Assembly (NCBI RefSeq): GCF_030063285.1
Contig: NZ_JASISU010000003.1
Coordinates: 434,001 to 498,000 of the forward strand
Origin: Pseudarthrobacter sp. PS3-L1
GTDB lineage: Bacteria; Actinomycetota; Actinomycetes; Actinomycetales; Micrococcaceae
Length of the DNA stretch: 64,000 bases
Direction: 5' to 3'
The position numbers and the translations under genes were made by a program. A model generated the notes under the pieces. That model was not told the origin of the DNA, did no database searches, and worked only from the letters and a program-made list of their open reading frames with translations. Positions 8,825 to 18,808 of the stretch are shown here, piece after piece; the stretch's first letter is position 1, and each line of letters starts with the position of its first letter.

Positions 8825-9733
8825 ATGAGCAGCAAGATCATCCTCGGCCACAACCAGTACGGCAAAGCAGAAGTTCGGGTGGTCAAAGTCACCCGTGACA
8901 CTGAGCGCCACCACATCGAAGATCTCAACGTCACGTCGCAGCTTCGCGGTGACTTCGACGCAGCCCACCTCGAAGGCGACAACGCCCACGTGGTCGCAAC
9001 GGACACGCAGAAAAATACCGTCTACGCACTGGCGAGGGAGGGAATTGGCTCACCCGAAGCATTCCTGCTGAGGCTGGGCGAACACTTTACCGCCAGCTTC
9101 GACTGGGTCACGGGTGGACGCTGGGCAGCCGAAGCCTACAGTTGGGACAGGATCCAGGCCCATGGCGAAGGGCACAACCACTCGTTTGTCCGCAATGGCC
9201 AGGAAATCCGCACAGCGGTTTTGGTTCGCGAGGGAGAACACGAACACCTCATTTCGGGCCTCCAGGACCTCACCGTCCTGAAAACAACCGAATCCGGGTT
9301 TGTCGGCTTCCCGCGGGAAAAATACACCACCCTGCAGGAGACGACGGACCGGATTCTTGCCACCGACGTCACGGCACGCTGGCGATTCAAAGCCGGCACC
9401 GATTTCTCCACCCTCGACTTCAACAAGAATTACGACGACGTCAAGGGACTCCTATTGGAGGGATTCACCGAGAACTACTCCCACGCCCTGCAGCAGACGC
9501 TGTTTGACATGGGCACCAAGGTCCTCGAAGCCCACCCGGAGATCGACGAGATCAAGTTTTCGATGCCCAACAAGCACCATTTCCTTGTTGACCTGGCGCC
9601 GTTCGGCCTGGACAACCCCAACGAGGTCTTCTTCGCTGCCGACAGGCCATATGGCCTTATCGAGGCCACGGTCCTGCGCGAAGACGCCGTTCCGGCCGAC
9701 AACGCCTGGTCAGGTATTGCCGGGTTCTGCTGA
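8825..9733 (+). CDS. pucL: Urate oxidase (uricase)
   Basis: Oxidises urate to 5-hydroxyisourate with O2 and no cofactor. From the ATG at 8825 the protein is 302 residues, the same length as the Arthrobacter globiformis enzyme as I remember it, and shares with it NQYGKAEVR, NVTSQLRGDF, VVATDTQKNTVYA, FDWVTGGRWAA, LPNKHHFLVDL-like and ADRPYGLIEAT segments and the C-terminal IAGFC. Candidate catalytic residues are K14 and T59-D60. An upstream in-frame ATG (8666) would read through the terminator hairpin, so it was rejected. The purine permease follows 169 bp later. Confidence 0.96.
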   Translation: MSSKIILGHNQYGKAEVRVVKVTRDTERHHIEDLNVTSQLRGDFDAAHLEGDNAHVVATDTQKNTVYALAREGIGSPEAFLLRLGEHFTASFDWVTGGRWAAEAYSWDRIQAHGEGHNHSFVRNGQEIRTAVLVREGEHEHLISGLQDLTVLKTTESGFVGFPREKYTTLQETTDRILATDVTARWRFKAGTDFSTLDFNKNYDDVKGLLLEGFTENYSHALQQTLFDMGTKVLEAHPEIDEIKFSMPNKHHFLVDLAPFGLDNPNEVFFAADRPYGLIEATVLREDAVPADNAWSGIAGFC

Positions 9734-9751
9734 ACCCCTAGCAGCCCGGGA

Positions 9752-9771
9752 GGGCCCGTCCCTACGGGTCC
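9752..9771 (+). other. Intercistronic hairpin between uricase and permease
   Basis: GGGCCCGT-CCCT-ACGGGTCC, an 8-bp stem with one G-T pair, no T run. It probably stabilises or partially ends the uricase mRNA. Confidence 0.4.
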
Positions 9772-9902
9772 GCCCGCCCGCTGTGCCGTGCGTAGCGCAC
9801 ATGATCGCCGTCTTGATGTTCCCGACGACGGCACACAGTCACGTATCAGCCAGACAACGTTAGCCAGACAAAGATGTCTGCCATGAACCCAGAAAGTCTG
9901 TC

Positions 9903-11435
9903 ATGACCACTAGAAATTCAGCTGCAGCGTCCAGCAAAGCTCGCACCAGGCGCCAGCCCACGGACAGGCCCGAAGATGAGCGCCTCTCCGTCGGCAGCAG
10001 TTTTGGCTATGGACTCCAGCACGTCCTCACCATGTACGGCGGAATCATCGCCGTCCCGCTCATTGTTGGCCAGGCCGCAGGACTCTCCACCACGGACATC
10101 GGCGTCCTGATCGCCGCAGCGCTATTCATGGGCGGCCTTGCTACCCTCCTGCAGACCATCGGAATTCCTTTCTTCGGATCCCAACTCCCGCTCGTCCAGG
10201 GGGTATCTTTCGCCAGTGTTGCCACCATGGTGGCAATTGTGACCACTGGTGGCGGACTGCCAGCGGTGTTCGGAGCTGTTATCGCTTCCGCCGCAATCGG
10301 CCTGCTAATTGCTCCCATATTTTCCAAGATCGTGCGGTTCTTCCCCCCAGTGGTCACTGGGACTGTCATCACCACCATTGGCCTTACGCTGATGCCAGTG
10401 GCGGCAAACTGGGCCATGGGCGGCAACAGGAAAGCAGAAGACTACGGCAGCGTGGCCAACATCGGACTGGCTGGAATCACCCTTGCCCTGGTCCTCCTTC
10501 TGAGCAAAGTGGGCAGCGCCACCATCTCCAGGCTCTCCATCCTGCTCGCCATCGTCATCGGTACAGTGGTCGCCGTGATCACCGGCATGGCAAACTTCTC
10601 GAAAGTAGGAGATGGGCCTATTGTCGCGTTTCCCACGCCTTTCGCTTTGGGCATGCCCACGTTCGAAATTGCCGCCATCATCTCCATGGTCATCGTTGTC
10701 CTGGTGATCCTGACCGAAACCATGGCGGACATCCTTGCCGTGGGTGAAATTGTAGGGACCAAAACCGATTCGAAGCGCATTGCCGCTGGCCTGCGCGCAG
10801 ACATGGTGTCCAGCCTGGTGGCCCCCGTCTTTGGGTCTTTCACGCAGAGTGCGTTTGCCCAGAACGTAGGCCTGGTGGCTGTCACCAAAATCAAGAGCCG
10901 CTATGTGGTTGCCGCGGGCGGTGTGATCCTGGTGCTCCTGGGTCTGCTTCCTGTCATGGGACGCGTTGTGGGTGCCGTACCCACAGCTGTCCTGGGTGGC
11001 GCGGGTATTGTCCTCTTCGGCACGGTCGCGGCCAGTGGTATCCGCACGCTCGCCAAGGTGGAATACCGCAACAATATGAACCTCATCATCGTTGCAGCTT
11101 CCATCGGCTTCGGCATGATTCCCATCGCAGCACCGACTTTTTACGACAGGTTCCCCACCTGGTTCGCCACAATCTTCCATTCCGGTATCAGCTCGGCCGC
11201 CATTATGGCGATCCTGTTGAACCTGCTCTTCAACCACCTCAAGGCAGGAAACTCTGAGAACCAGTCGGTTTTCGCAGCCGGGACGGGCCGTGTGATCCGC
11301 GAGGAAGACCTTGCCCGCCTCGCTGAGGGCGACCGCGTTGAGAACGGCAGGCTCATCGACTGCCACGGCAACGAGGTACCGCTGGACACCGGGATGACGC
11401 CCATCCAGCCTGCCGGGAAGGCAGAAGGACACTGA
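9903..11435 (+). CDS. NCS2 family purine (urate/xanthine) permease
   Basis: A 510-residue nucleobase:cation symporter-2 protein with about 12-14 hydrophobic segments beginning near residue 45 (SFGYGLQHVLTMYGG). Family hallmarks include FGSQLPLVQGVSF, ETMADILAVGEI and FAQNVGLVAVTKIKSR. It imports xanthine, urate or a similar purine with protons at the plasma membrane. The position directly after uricase favours urate or xanthine. The hydrophilic C-terminal tail (about 465-510) is longer than usual and looks cytoplasmic. It is likely cotranscribed with uricase. Confidence 0.88.
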   Translation: MTTRNSAAASSKARTRRQPTDRPEDERLSVGSSFGYGLQHVLTMYGGIIAVPLIVGQAAGLSTTDIGVLIAAALFMGGLATLLQTIGIPFFGSQLPLVQGVSFASVATMVAIVTTGGGLPAVFGAVIASAAIGLLIAPIFSKIVRFFPPVVTGTVITTIGLTLMPVAANWAMGGNRKAEDYGSVANIGLAGITLALVLLLSKVGSATISRLSILLAIVIGTVVAVITGMANFSKVGDGPIVAFPTPFALGMPTFEIAAIISMVIVVLVILTETMADILAVGEIVGTKTDSKRIAAGLRADMVSSLVAPVFGSFTQSAFAQNVGLVAVTKIKSRYVVAAGGVILVLLGLLPVMGRVVGAVPTAVLGGAGIVLFGTVAASGIRTLAKVEYRNNMNLIIVAASIGFGMIPIAAPTFYDRFPTWFATIFHSGISSAAIMAILLNLLFNHLKAGNSENQSVFAAGTGRVIREEDLARLAEGDRVENGRLIDCHGNEVPLDTGMTPIQPAGKAEGH

Positions 11436-11531
11436 CCCATGCAACACAGGACGACGGCGGCCACTCCAGTGGAGGGGCCGCCGTCGCCGGTGGTCAGGAC
11501 AGCGCGCCAGACACCCGAGGGCGCCCTGTCC

Positions 11532-12287
11532 TCAGGTGCGGTTCAGCTCATCCGCAATGGCCTTCGCTGCTTCACGGAGCAGCGGAACAGCACGATCAGC
11601 AAACGACTCATCCACCCGGGAAACGGGTCCGGATACCGAGATCGCCGTTGGGGTTGGAGCGCCGGGAACGGCCATGGCGAAACAGCGAACGCCCAGTTCC
11701 TGCTCTTCCTCATCAATGGAGTAGCCACGGGAGCGGATAATTTTCAGGTCTGCAAGAAGTGCGTCAATATCACCAATACTCTTTGCGGTGGGCGTCGGCA
11801 TTCCACTGCGCTGCACAATCCCGCGCACCACGTCGTCATCGAGCTGGGCCAGGATTGCCTTGCCGACACCGGTGGCATGGGTGTGTGCTCGGCGGCCCAC
11901 CTCAGTGAACATGCGCATCGAGTGCAGCGACGGGACCTGGGCCACATAGATGACCATGTCAGAATCCAGAACCGCCATGTTGGAGGTCTCACCAAGCCGG
12001 TCCACCAGGGATTTGAGTTGCGGACGGGCAACGGCACCCAGCTGCTTGTTGGCACCTTCGCCCAGCCGAATCAGGCGGGGGCCCAGCGCATAGCGGCGGT
12101 TGGGAAGCTGCCGGATGTAACCCAGGGACACCAGTGTCCGCAGGAGCCGGTGGATGGTGGGCAACGGCAGCTCGGTGGAGGAGGAGAGTTCACTGAGCGT
12201 GACGTCACCGCCGGCATCCGTGATCAGTTCCAGGAGTTCGAAGACGCGCTCAACCGACTGCACGCCTCCCGTGGCTTTCTCGGCCAT
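11532..12287 (-). CDS. IclR family transcriptional regulator (AllR-like)
   Basis: A 251-residue IclR protein: N-terminal winged helix (about 6-62, ELPLPTIHRLLRTLVSLGYIRQ as the recognition region) and C-terminal effector domain (about 75-245, with HATGVGKAILAQL and GYSIDEEEQELGVRCFA). The ATG at 12287 was chosen because AGGAGG lies 9 bases upstream; an earlier start at 12332 has none. It is divergent from the malic enzyme operon and sits between the two purine blocks. Its place suggests that it senses a pathway intermediate such as allantoin or glyoxylate and binds the tandem TTTCC-N7-GGAA sites found at four promoters. That assignment is inference. Confidence 0.85.
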   Translation of the reverse strand: MAEKATGGVQSVERVFELLELITDAGGDVTLSELSSSTELPLPTIHRLLRTLVSLGYIRQLPNRRYALGPRLIRLGEGANKQLGAVARPQLKSLVDRLGETSNMAVLDSDMVIYVAQVPSLHSMRMFTEVGRRAHTHATGVGKAILAQLDDDVVRGIVQRSGMPTPTAKSIGDIDALLADLKIIRSRGYSIDEEEQELGVRCFAMAVPGAPTPTAISVSGPVSRVDESFADRAVPLLREAAKAIADELNRT

Positions 12288-12400
12288 AAATCTTGTCCTC
12301 CTGAGCTCGACCGTGGCATTGGATATCCACATCGTGAAAATTCATTGATCCCCAAGATACCCCACGAAGAGTACGTCAGTCAGAAAGCGTGGGGGTTGTA

Positions 12401-12438
12401 TTTCCACAAAGTAGATAATAATATCCATAATACGAAAT
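12401..12438. promoter_or_regulatory. Tandem candidate IclR operator and promoter of malic enzyme operon
   Basis: TTTCCACAAAGTAGATA (12401-12417) and TATCCATAATACGAAAT (12422-12438) are 21 bp apart. TTCCACAAAG is identical to bases before hyi. A possible promoter TTGTAT-N16-TAATAT (12397-12424) overlaps both sites. A separate TGGATATCCA palindrome (12320-12329) lies near the iclR start. Confidence 0.55.
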
Positions 12439-12483
12439 TAATTAGGTAGCCCAAAAGCTGACCATCACCAGGAGGATCATTCA

Positions 12484-13893
<1,410 letters not shown>

Positions 13894-13921
13894 ACCACCG
13901 CCCTACGAAAGGACCGCCACC

Positions 13922-15523
13922 ATGGCTCTCACTGTCAAAGCCCCGCAGCCAATCGACCGGGAAGAGGAAATCCTCACCCCGGAGGCGCTTGCCTTCGTCG
14001 AGGAACTGCAACGCCGGTTCGCAGGCACCCGATCGGACCTCCTGGGGGCCCGGGTTGCCAAGCGCGAGGGCGTGGCCCGCACCGGCAAGCTGGATTTCCT
14101 GCCGGAAACCCAGGACGTCCGCGACGGCGGCTGGACAGTAGCCGCGGCTCCCCCTGCCCTGCAGGACCGGCGGGTGGAAATGACAGGACCGGCGGCACCG
14201 GCAAAAATGGCCATCAACGCGCTGAACTCCGGCGCCAAGGTATGGCTGGCGGACCTTGAGGACGCGAGCACTCCCACGTGGTCCAACGTGGTGGAGTCCA
14301 TCCTGAACCTTCGGGACGCCGCGGCCGGGACTCTTTCCTTCACATCAGACGAGGGAAAAGAGTACCGGTTGCGGACCGATGCGCCGCTTGCCGTGGTGGT
14401 GGCTCGTCCACGCGGCTGGCACATGAGCGAGAAGCACCTGCTGCTCGACGGCGAACCCGTTGTGGGGGCGCTGGTGGACTTCGGCCTGCACTTCTTCCAC
14501 ACCGCCAAGGCGCTGATTGAGAATGGCCAGGGACCCTATTACTACCTGCCCAAAATAGAAAGCCACCTTGAGGCTCGCCTGTGGAACGATGTTTTTGTCT
14601 TTGCCCAGGACTACCTGCAGATCCCGCAGGGCACCATCCGGGCCACCGTTTTGATCGAGACTATCCCGGCAGCCTTCGAGATGGACGAGATCCTCTATGA
14701 ATTGCGAAACCATGCCTCCGGGCTGAATGCTGGCCGCTGGGATTACCTTTTCAGCATCATCAAGTACTTCCGGGACGCCGGTGGGCAGTTTGTCCTGCCG
14801 GACCGCGCTTCCGTGGCCATGACGGCACCTTTCATGCGGGCCTATACAGAGCTTCTGGTCAAGACCTGCCATGCCCGCGGTGCGTTTGCCATGGGCGGGA
14901 TGGCCGCCGTGATCCCCAACCGCCGGGAACCCGATGTCACCACCGCTGCCTTCGAGAAGGTCCGGGCCGACAAGACCCGCGAGGCCAACGACGGATTCGA
15001 TGGTTCCTGGGTGGCCCACCCAGATTTGGTGCCCACCTGCCGTGAAGTGTTTGACGCCGTCCTGGGTGATCGTCCCAACCAGTTGGACAAGCAGCGCCCC
15101 GAGGTCCATGTCACAGCAGAACAGTTGCTCGACGTCAGCAGCGCCGACGGCAACGTCACCGAAAAGGGCATGCGGGCCAACCTCTATGTTGCCGTCGCCT
15201 ATACGGCAGTCTGGCTCTCCGGCAACGGCGCTGTAGCGATCCACAACCTGATGGAGGACGCTGCCACGGCAGAAATCTCCCGTTCCCAGGTCTGGCAGCA
15301 GCTGCGCAACAAGGCTGTCCTGGCGGACACCGGGGCACAGGTCACACCAGAACTGGTGAAAGGCATCCTTGCAGAGGAAACCGAACGCCTTCGTGGTGAG
15401 GTCAGCGAAGAAGCCTTTGCCAGCTACTACCTGCCAGCCTCGGAGCTGATCGGCAGCATCTGCCTCTCTGAGGGTTACACGGACTTCCTCACCCTGCCCG
15501 CCTACGAAATCCTTGAAGGCTGA
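13922..15523 (+). CDS. aceB: Malate synthase A
   Basis: Condenses glyoxylate with acetyl-CoA to malate. The 533-residue protein contains the malate synthase signature NHASGLNAGRWDYLF and the KIESHLEARLWNDVF segment before it, with the normal class A length. The start at 13922 follows GAAAGGAC; an upstream in-frame ATG lies inside the malic enzyme gene and was rejected. No isocitrate lyase is nearby, so this copy probably serves glyoxylate from purine degradation rather than the glyoxylate shunt. Confidence 0.95.
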   Translation: MALTVKAPQPIDREEEILTPEALAFVEELQRRFAGTRSDLLGARVAKREGVARTGKLDFLPETQDVRDGGWTVAAAPPALQDRRVEMTGPAAPAKMAINALNSGAKVWLADLEDASTPTWSNVVESILNLRDAAAGTLSFTSDEGKEYRLRTDAPLAVVVARPRGWHMSEKHLLLDGEPVVGALVDFGLHFFHTAKALIENGQGPYYYLPKIESHLEARLWNDVFVFAQDYLQIPQGTIRATVLIETIPAAFEMDEILYELRNHASGLNAGRWDYLFSIIKYFRDAGGQFVLPDRASVAMTAPFMRAYTELLVKTCHARGAFAMGGMAAVIPNRREPDVTTAAFEKVRADKTREANDGFDGSWVAHPDLVPTCREVFDAVLGDRPNQLDKQRPEVHVTAEQLLDVSSADGNVTEKGMRANLYVAVAYTAVWLSGNGAVAIHNLMEDAATAEISRSQVWQQLRNKAVLADTGAQVTPELVKGILAEETERLRGEVSEEAFASYYLPASELIGSICLSEGYTDFLTLPAYEILEG

Positions 15524-15526
15524 GTC

Positions 15527-16792
15527 ATGGCCGAACTCTCCCTGACCAGCGCGGACCTTGCCCAGATTGAGGTGACGCTGGCAAAGACCGATCAGCTCCT
15601 CCACACCAATTACCCCGGTGACGATGGCTCCCGCCAGCCCATCCACACCGTCTACGTTCCCGCCGACAGCTTCACGCCGTCACTCGCCGCAGACTGGGGC
15701 AGCCAGGCCCTTGCTGCAGTGGCCGACTCTGGCGGGCTGGGCAGCCTCGGAGCACTCCTGGGCCAGGAAGAACACCTGGCTTCAGCCGTGGCCGAACGGG
15801 TTGCCGGCAAGCTTGCCACCGAGCCCATCGAGGACCTTCGCCTCGATTTCGAGGATGGTTACGGGGACCGTGGGGAGGCCACCGAGGACGCCGACGCCGT
15901 TGCTGCCGCCACAGCTGTTGCCTCGGCAGTGAAAGCTGGAACAGCGCCACCCTTCATAGGTATCCGGTTCAAGTGTTTTGAGGAACAGACCCGGGCACGT
16001 GGCCTGCGGACCCTTGACCTCTTTGTGTCCACGCTGGTCCGTGCCGGGGACTTGCCAGCAGGCCTGATCCTGACGCTGCCCAAGGTCACCACCGTGGCCC
16101 AGGTCAAGGCGATGGACTTCGCTCTCTCGCGCCTGGAGGAAATCCATGGACTGCCCGCTGGCCGCCTGCGATTCGAGGTACAGGTTGAAACGCCACAGCT
16201 CATCCTGGGTCCTGATGGAACCTCCCCTGTTGCCCAATTGCCCCATGTGGTGCCGGGGCGGATCAGCGCACTCCACTACGGGACCTATGACTACTCGGCC
16301 TCGCTGCAGATTTCTGCCGAGTACCAATCCATGGAGCACCCGGTCGCGGACTTCGCCAAGGAAGTCATGCAGTTGGCCGTGGCCGGCACCGGCATCCGGC
16401 TCTCCGACGGTTCCACCAACATCATTCCGGTAGGCGACAACGTTGACAACGCCTGGCGCCTGCACGGCCGCCTGGTCCGCCGGTCGCTGGAGCGCGGCTA
16501 CTACCAGGGCTGGGATCTACATCCGGCACAACTGCCCAGCCGCTTCTCTGCCAGCTACGCGTTCTACCGTGAGGGCCTGCCCGCCGCGGCACTCCGGCTT
16601 CGGAACTACGTGGAACAGACGGCGGGCGGGGTCATGGATGAGCCCGCCACTGCCCGCGCCCTGGCTGGCTTCATTCTCCGCGGTGTCCAGTGCGGCGCCG
16701 TTGGTGCCGACGAGGTCCGCGAACTGACCGGCGTCGACCTTTCCCGCCTCACTGTCCTGGCCCACCCCCGGTTGGCCACTTCCATCTCCTAA
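15527..16792 (+). CDS. DUF6986 family HpcH/CitE-like aldolase
   Basis: A 421-residue protein that I relate to DUF6986, a branch of the HpcH/HpaI/CitE (PEP-mutase-like TIM barrel) superfamily. Visible motifs fit a metal-dependent lyase: LRLDFEDGYG (104-113), I-R147-F-K on the next strand, LTLPKV (182-187) and VQVETPQLI with E221. It starts 3 bp after aceB and ends 16 bp before the ureidoglycine aminohydrolase gene, so it is embedded in glyoxylate-handling genes. The reaction is unknown. Candidates are a malate- or methylmalate-synthase-like condensation (as in human CLYBL) or release of glyoxylate from a ureide. I infer a role in the pathway from context only. Confidence 0.75.
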   Translation: MAELSLTSADLAQIEVTLAKTDQLLHTNYPGDDGSRQPIHTVYVPADSFTPSLAADWGSQALAAVADSGGLGSLGALLGQEEHLASAVAERVAGKLATEPIEDLRLDFEDGYGDRGEATEDADAVAAATAVASAVKAGTAPPFIGIRFKCFEEQTRARGLRTLDLFVSTLVRAGDLPAGLILTLPKVTTVAQVKAMDFALSRLEEIHGLPAGRLRFEVQVETPQLILGPDGTSPVAQLPHVVPGRISALHYGTYDYSASLQISAEYQSMEHPVADFAKEVMQLAVAGTGIRLSDGSTNIIPVGDNVDNAWRLHGRLVRRSLERGYYQGWDLHPAQLPSRFSASYAFYREGLPAAALRLRNYVEQTAGGVMDEPATARALAGFILRGVQCGAVGADEVRELTGVDLSRLTVLAHPRLATSIS

Positions 16793-16808
16793 ACCAAAGG
16801 ATTTCCCC

Positions 16809-17621
16809 ATGGGCAAGTACTATTCCCCGCAAGGCGGCCTGCCGCCGCAGACGCACCTGACCACAGAGCGCGCCATCGTCACCGAGGCATACACGGTGAT
16901 CCCCAAGGGCGTCATGACGGACATCGTCACAAGCAACCTGCCGGGCTTCACCAACACCCGCTCGTGGATCATTGCGCGGCCCATCTCGGGCTTTGCCACC
17001 ACCTTCTCGCAGCTGATCGTGGAGATCGGCCCCGGAGGCGGCGCACCGCGCGCTGAATTTGAAGCAGGCGTTGAAGGCGTTATTTTTGTTACCCAGGGCA
17101 AGGTCAACCTGACCCTTGAGGGCGAACTCCACCACCTGGACGAAGGCGGCTACGCCTACCTTGCTGCCGGTTCGCAATGGGGGCTGGAGAACGTCACCGG
17201 GGAGGTTGTGTCTTTCCAGTGGATTCGCAAAGCGTACGAGCGACTTGAAGGCTACGAAGCCAAGTCCTTCGTGACCAGCGACGATGCCGTTGAACCCACG
17301 GCCATGCCCGATACCAACGGAGCGTGGAAGACCACGCGCTTCACCGATTCCTCGGACCTGGCGCATGATATGCAGGTCAATATTGTGACGTTCCAGCCCG
17401 GTGGCGTCATTCCGTTCCCGGAAACCCATGTCATGGAGCACGGCCTCTACGTCCTCGAAGGCAAGGCCATGTACCTGCTGAACAACGATTGGGTGGAGGT
17501 GGAGGCCGGTGATTTCATGTGGCTCCGCGCTTTCTGCCCACAGGCCTGCTACGCCGGCGGGCCGGGCGAATTCCGCTACCTGCTGTACAAGGACATGAAC
17601 CGCCAGATCCGCCTGACCTGA
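16809..17621 (+). CDS. allE: (S)-ureidoglycine aminohydrolase (bicupin)
   Basis: Converts (S)-ureidoglycine to (S)-ureidoglycolate and ammonia, the step after allantoate hydrolysis. The 270-residue protein has two cupin domains (about 70-135 and 180-260) and typical UGHY/YlbA segments: NLPGFTNTRSWIIARP, APRAEFEAGVEGVIFVTQG, and in the second cupin PFPETHVMEHGLYVLEGKA with Mn-ligand His and Glu candidates. It ends the malic enzyme operon. Its presence predicts an allantoate amidohydrolase (AllC type) elsewhere in the genome, as none is in the window. Confidence 0.92.
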   Translation: MGKYYSPQGGLPPQTHLTTERAIVTEAYTVIPKGVMTDIVTSNLPGFTNTRSWIIARPISGFATTFSQLIVEIGPGGGAPRAEFEAGVEGVIFVTQGKVNLTLEGELHHLDEGGYAYLAAGSQWGLENVTGEVVSFQWIRKAYERLEGYEAKSFVTSDDAVEPTAMPDTNGAWKTTRFTDSSDLAHDMQVNIVTFQPGGVIPFPETHVMEHGLYVLEGKAMYLLNNDWVEVEAGDFMWLRAFCPQACYAGGPGEFRYLLYKDMNRQIRLT

Positions 17622-17725
17622 ACAACGCTGCCTACGTTGCCGCCAAGCACGCTGTCGGAGGGCTGACCGAGGCTGACGCCTTCGAGAACGCCACCCGGGA
17701 CGTATTGCCCCTGTCCCTCGTTTGA
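17621..17725 (+). pseudogene. Short coding-like remnant, SDR-like
   Basis: Directly after the ureidoglycine aminohydrolase stop, one frame stays open for 34 codons with strongly GC-rich third positions and no start codon of its own. It encodes AAYVAAKHAVGGLT, which resembles the Y-x3-K active-site helix of short-chain dehydrogenases, then an unrelated tail. It may be the scar of a deleted gene, or chance. Confidence 0.25.
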
Positions 17726-17746
17726 TCAGTAACGGAAGGTGGCATC

Positions 17747-18328
17747 ATGCTGATCACACTCACGGGTATCGATGGCTCAGGCAAAACGACGGCGGCCCGC
17801 AACCTCGCAGGCTGGTATCACCAGGAGGGAGGCAAAGCCCTCCTGCTCAAGAACTGTGCGGGCCGTCGTTTCATGACTGTATGGAGCCGGAGACTGGGCA
17901 TCAACCTGAACCCGCGGGTTGCCGACGCAGCTGAGACGGTAGTCCGCACGATCAATGTCCTGGTCTCCCACGCGCGGGCCCGCGCCTTCGACGGGCTGGT
18001 GGTCATGGACCGGGACCTGCACTGCCAGCTGGCCTTGCGTGAAGCGCGCGGACTTCCCCGCGGCACAGTCCTGCCGTGGCTGAACAAAGTGTTGCCCACG
18101 CCCGACGCTGTTATCCACCTCTATGTTTCGCCGCCCCGGGCCCATGACAGGATCCTCACCAGGGCCACGGACGAGGAAACTGTAGCCGACCTGAAGAACT
18201 TGTTGGAGGGCTATCGCCGGCTTCCAGAATATGCCGACTGGACTGTTGTCGACGCCGAAGCGTCACCGGGCGAGGTACTGCAGCGCGTGCGCCAGGCCAC
18301 ATTTGAGACCCAACTGCTCAAGGTTTAG
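17747..18328 (+). CDS. Thymidylate kinase-like P-loop protein
   Basis: A 193-residue P-loop kinase with the Walker A GIDGSGKTT (7-15) and a DRD motif near residue 88, as in the dTMP kinase family. The weak similarity beyond these motifs and the lack of an obvious full LID region argue against the essential Tmk, so the substrate is unknown. It follows the purine operon after 125 bp and has its own weak ribosome site (GGAAGG). A role in nucleotide salvage is possible but unproven. Confidence 0.7.
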   Translation: MLITLTGIDGSGKTTAARNLAGWYHQEGGKALLLKNCAGRRFMTVWSRRLGINLNPRVADAAETVVRTINVLVSHARARAFDGLVVMDRDLHCQLALREARGLPRGTVLPWLNKVLPTPDAVIHLYVSPPRAHDRILTRATDEETVADLKNLLEGYRRLPEYADWTVVDAEASPGEVLQRVRQATFETQLLKV

Positions 18329-18427
18329 TCAAGAATGTGCCCACGCGGGCATTCCATGCAGCGCATACCACTTTTTCAAGGTAAGTTTAAGTCACGTTCT
18401 CCGGTTTCCCCCAAGACTGGAGAGCCA

Positions 18428-18470
18428 GGAAGCCCCCAAGCTTGAGTCTCCGGATTCGCTGGGGGCTTCC
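18428..18470. repeat. 10-bp inverted repeat
   Basis: GGAAGCCCCC (18428-18437) and GGGGGCTTCC (18461-18470) with a 23-base loop and no T run. It may end transcription from the kinase gene in either direction. Confidence 0.45.
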
Positions 18471-18531
18471 ACCCATTAAGGGGTAGGCCGGAAATCCTTG
18501 CTACAGGCGTCCACATGAGTCGTCAACGCAC

Positions 18532-18562
18532 GTGTGACACGCCATATGACAGAGTGTCACAC
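18532..18562. repeat. 9-bp inverted repeat, operator-like
   Basis: GTGTGACAC (18532-18540) and GTGTCACAC (18554-18562) are perfect inverted arms 13 bases apart, about 84 bp before the small ORF at 18646. The arms GTGTGAC and GTCACAC look like a dimeric regulator site. Confidence 0.45.
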
Positions 18563-18645
18563 CCATGACGCCGATGGCCGCACCGTTCGGCGGCCACCAC
18601 CAAGGGCGTGCAGGCACTGCCTCGTTTTATTGCTAGCGTTGGCCC

Positions 18646-18807
18646 ATGAACAACAAACAGCTGTGGGTCGGTATCCTCTTTGGCGCCGCCATAGGGTTTG
18701 GACTCGGAATAGCCCTGTTCGACAAGCCATTCACCGGGCTCTTCGTTGGCGTTCTGCTGGGTGCCCTGATTGGCCTGGGGTTCCGTCCGGATCCAAGAAA
18801 GCGGTAG
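18646..18807 (+). CDS. Small two-helix membrane protein
   Basis: A 53-residue ORF (MNNKQLWVGILFGAAIG...) with two glycine-rich hydrophobic segments separated by FDKPFTG and a basic tail ending in PDPRKR. Small actinobacterial membrane proteins often look like this, and the positive tail fits a cytoplasmic C-terminus. It stops one base before the convergent acyl-CoA ligase stop. The ribosome site is weak. No family assigned. Confidence 0.6.
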   Translation: MNNKQLWVGILFGAAIGFGLGIALFDKPFTGLFVGVLLGALIGLGFRPDPRKR

Positions 18808-18808
18808 C

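Larger units (their letters stand above)
18329..18645. other. Intergenic region with two inverted repeats
   Basis: A 317-bp gap before a tiny membrane-protein gene. It holds two inverted repeats (18428-18470 and 18532-18562) and a partial direct repeat of CCCCCAAG (about 18407 and 18433). No promoter boxes are convincing. Confidence 0.5.

Noticed and set aside
10305..11447. 380-codon minus-strand open frame opposite the purine permease
   Set aside because: Very high His/Asp/Gly content and lies fully over a typical NCS2 permease.
14345..15646. 433-codon open frame on the minus strand opposite aceB
   Set aside because: Shadow of malate synthase, crosses into the next gene and has no motifs.
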